Shown: piece after piece, positions 63,980-64,000 of the stretch
How positions within the stretch are numbered: the first letter of the stretch is position 1
Layout: each line of letters opens with the position of its first letter
NCBI RefSeq assembly: GCF_014279655.1
Contig: NZ_CP047946.1
Coordinates: 1,178,001-1,242,000, forward strand
DNA: 64,000 bases
Source of the DNA: Synechococcus sp. ROS8604
GTDB taxonomy: Bacteria > Cyanobacteriota > Cyanobacteriia > PCC-6307 > Cyanobiaceae
Direction of reading: 5' to 3'
Notes under the pieces: generated by a model
Database searches by the model: none
The model's input: the letters and a program-made list of their open reading frames with translations, nothing else
What the model was told of the DNA's origin: nothing
Position numbers and translations under genes: made by a program

Positions 63980-64000
63980 TGCCTGCGTGGCCCTCTAAAG

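Overview
The window is chromosomal DNA from a cyanobacterium, most likely a marine Synechococcus or a close Cyanobium-type relative. Evidence for this includes a Ycf54 chlorophyll-cyclase protein, a 1,337-residue magnesium chelatase ChlH, a high-light-inducible protein, the CGLD27 protein, and many small families largely confined to cyanobacteria (DUF2811, DUF2949, DUF3038-DUF4335, DUF3318, DUF3386). A glucosylglycerol-phosphate phosphatase (StpA) points to a salt-adapted marine Synechococcus rather than a typical Prochlorococcus. I see no insertion sequence, transposase, integrase, CRISPR array or rRNA. The only tRNA is the initiator tRNA-Met.

Layout. 0-6.5 kb: the end of ycf54, a gene-poor stretch with tiny ORFs and a short tandem repeat, then a phosphoribosyltransferase/deoxyribosyltransferase pair, a lipocalin-like protein, a glutathione S-transferase, an LPOR-like dehydrogenase, a Nif11-like peptide and small secreted or membrane proteins. 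6.5-12.8 kb: a Fur-family regulator, an unusual decapeptide-repeat protein, a SepF-like protein, ArsS, StpA, a second glutathione S-transferase and a G3PDH-like dehydrogenase. 12.8-19.5 kb: an SbcCD/YhaN-YhaO-like nuclease pair, a small-molecule kinase, a DOMON-like protein and a lytic transglycosylase. 19.6-22.7 kb: a methionine module (MetY and MetA). 22.7-32.5 kb: AlkB, an AEC transporter, a complete polar amino-acid ABC transporter with a DUF308 membrane gene inside it, a SulP transporter and an FAD oxidase. 32.6-39.1 kb: CbiX, DUF2811, a GMC oxidoreductase, tRNA-fMet, asparaginase, CGLD27, RsfS and DUF3318. 39.2-49.1 kb: CarB, DUF3386, an AGCS symporter, an ABC exporter, then S4-TpiA-FolP-DCC. 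49.4-57.3 kb: ChlH, DapB, an Hli protein, a flavin monooxygenase, DUF2949 and Apt. 57.8-64 kb: DUF3038-DUF4335, membrane proteins, an EF-hand protein, an OmpR-type two-component pair and PPK2.

Functional groupings. MetA carries a glutamate expected in an acetyl-CoA-using enzyme and sits next to O-acetylhomoserine sulfhydrylase, so the two make a coherent acetyl route to homocysteine. StpA and a G3PDH-like protein may both serve glucosylglycerol synthesis. Apt and the PRTase/NDT pair are separate purine or nucleoside salvage genes. The OmpR/histidine kinase pair runs directly into PPK2. Genes are tightly packed, with eight convergent neighbours overlapping at their 3' ends.

I see no obvious large novel defence or biosynthetic island. 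The most unusual items are the glycine/methionine decapeptide-repeat protein fused to a DUF3721-like domain, an LPOR-like reductase lacking the family cysteine, the hook-less SbcC-like ATPase with its nuclease partner, the compact nucleoside-salvage pair, and several tiny unannotated ORFs near the left end.
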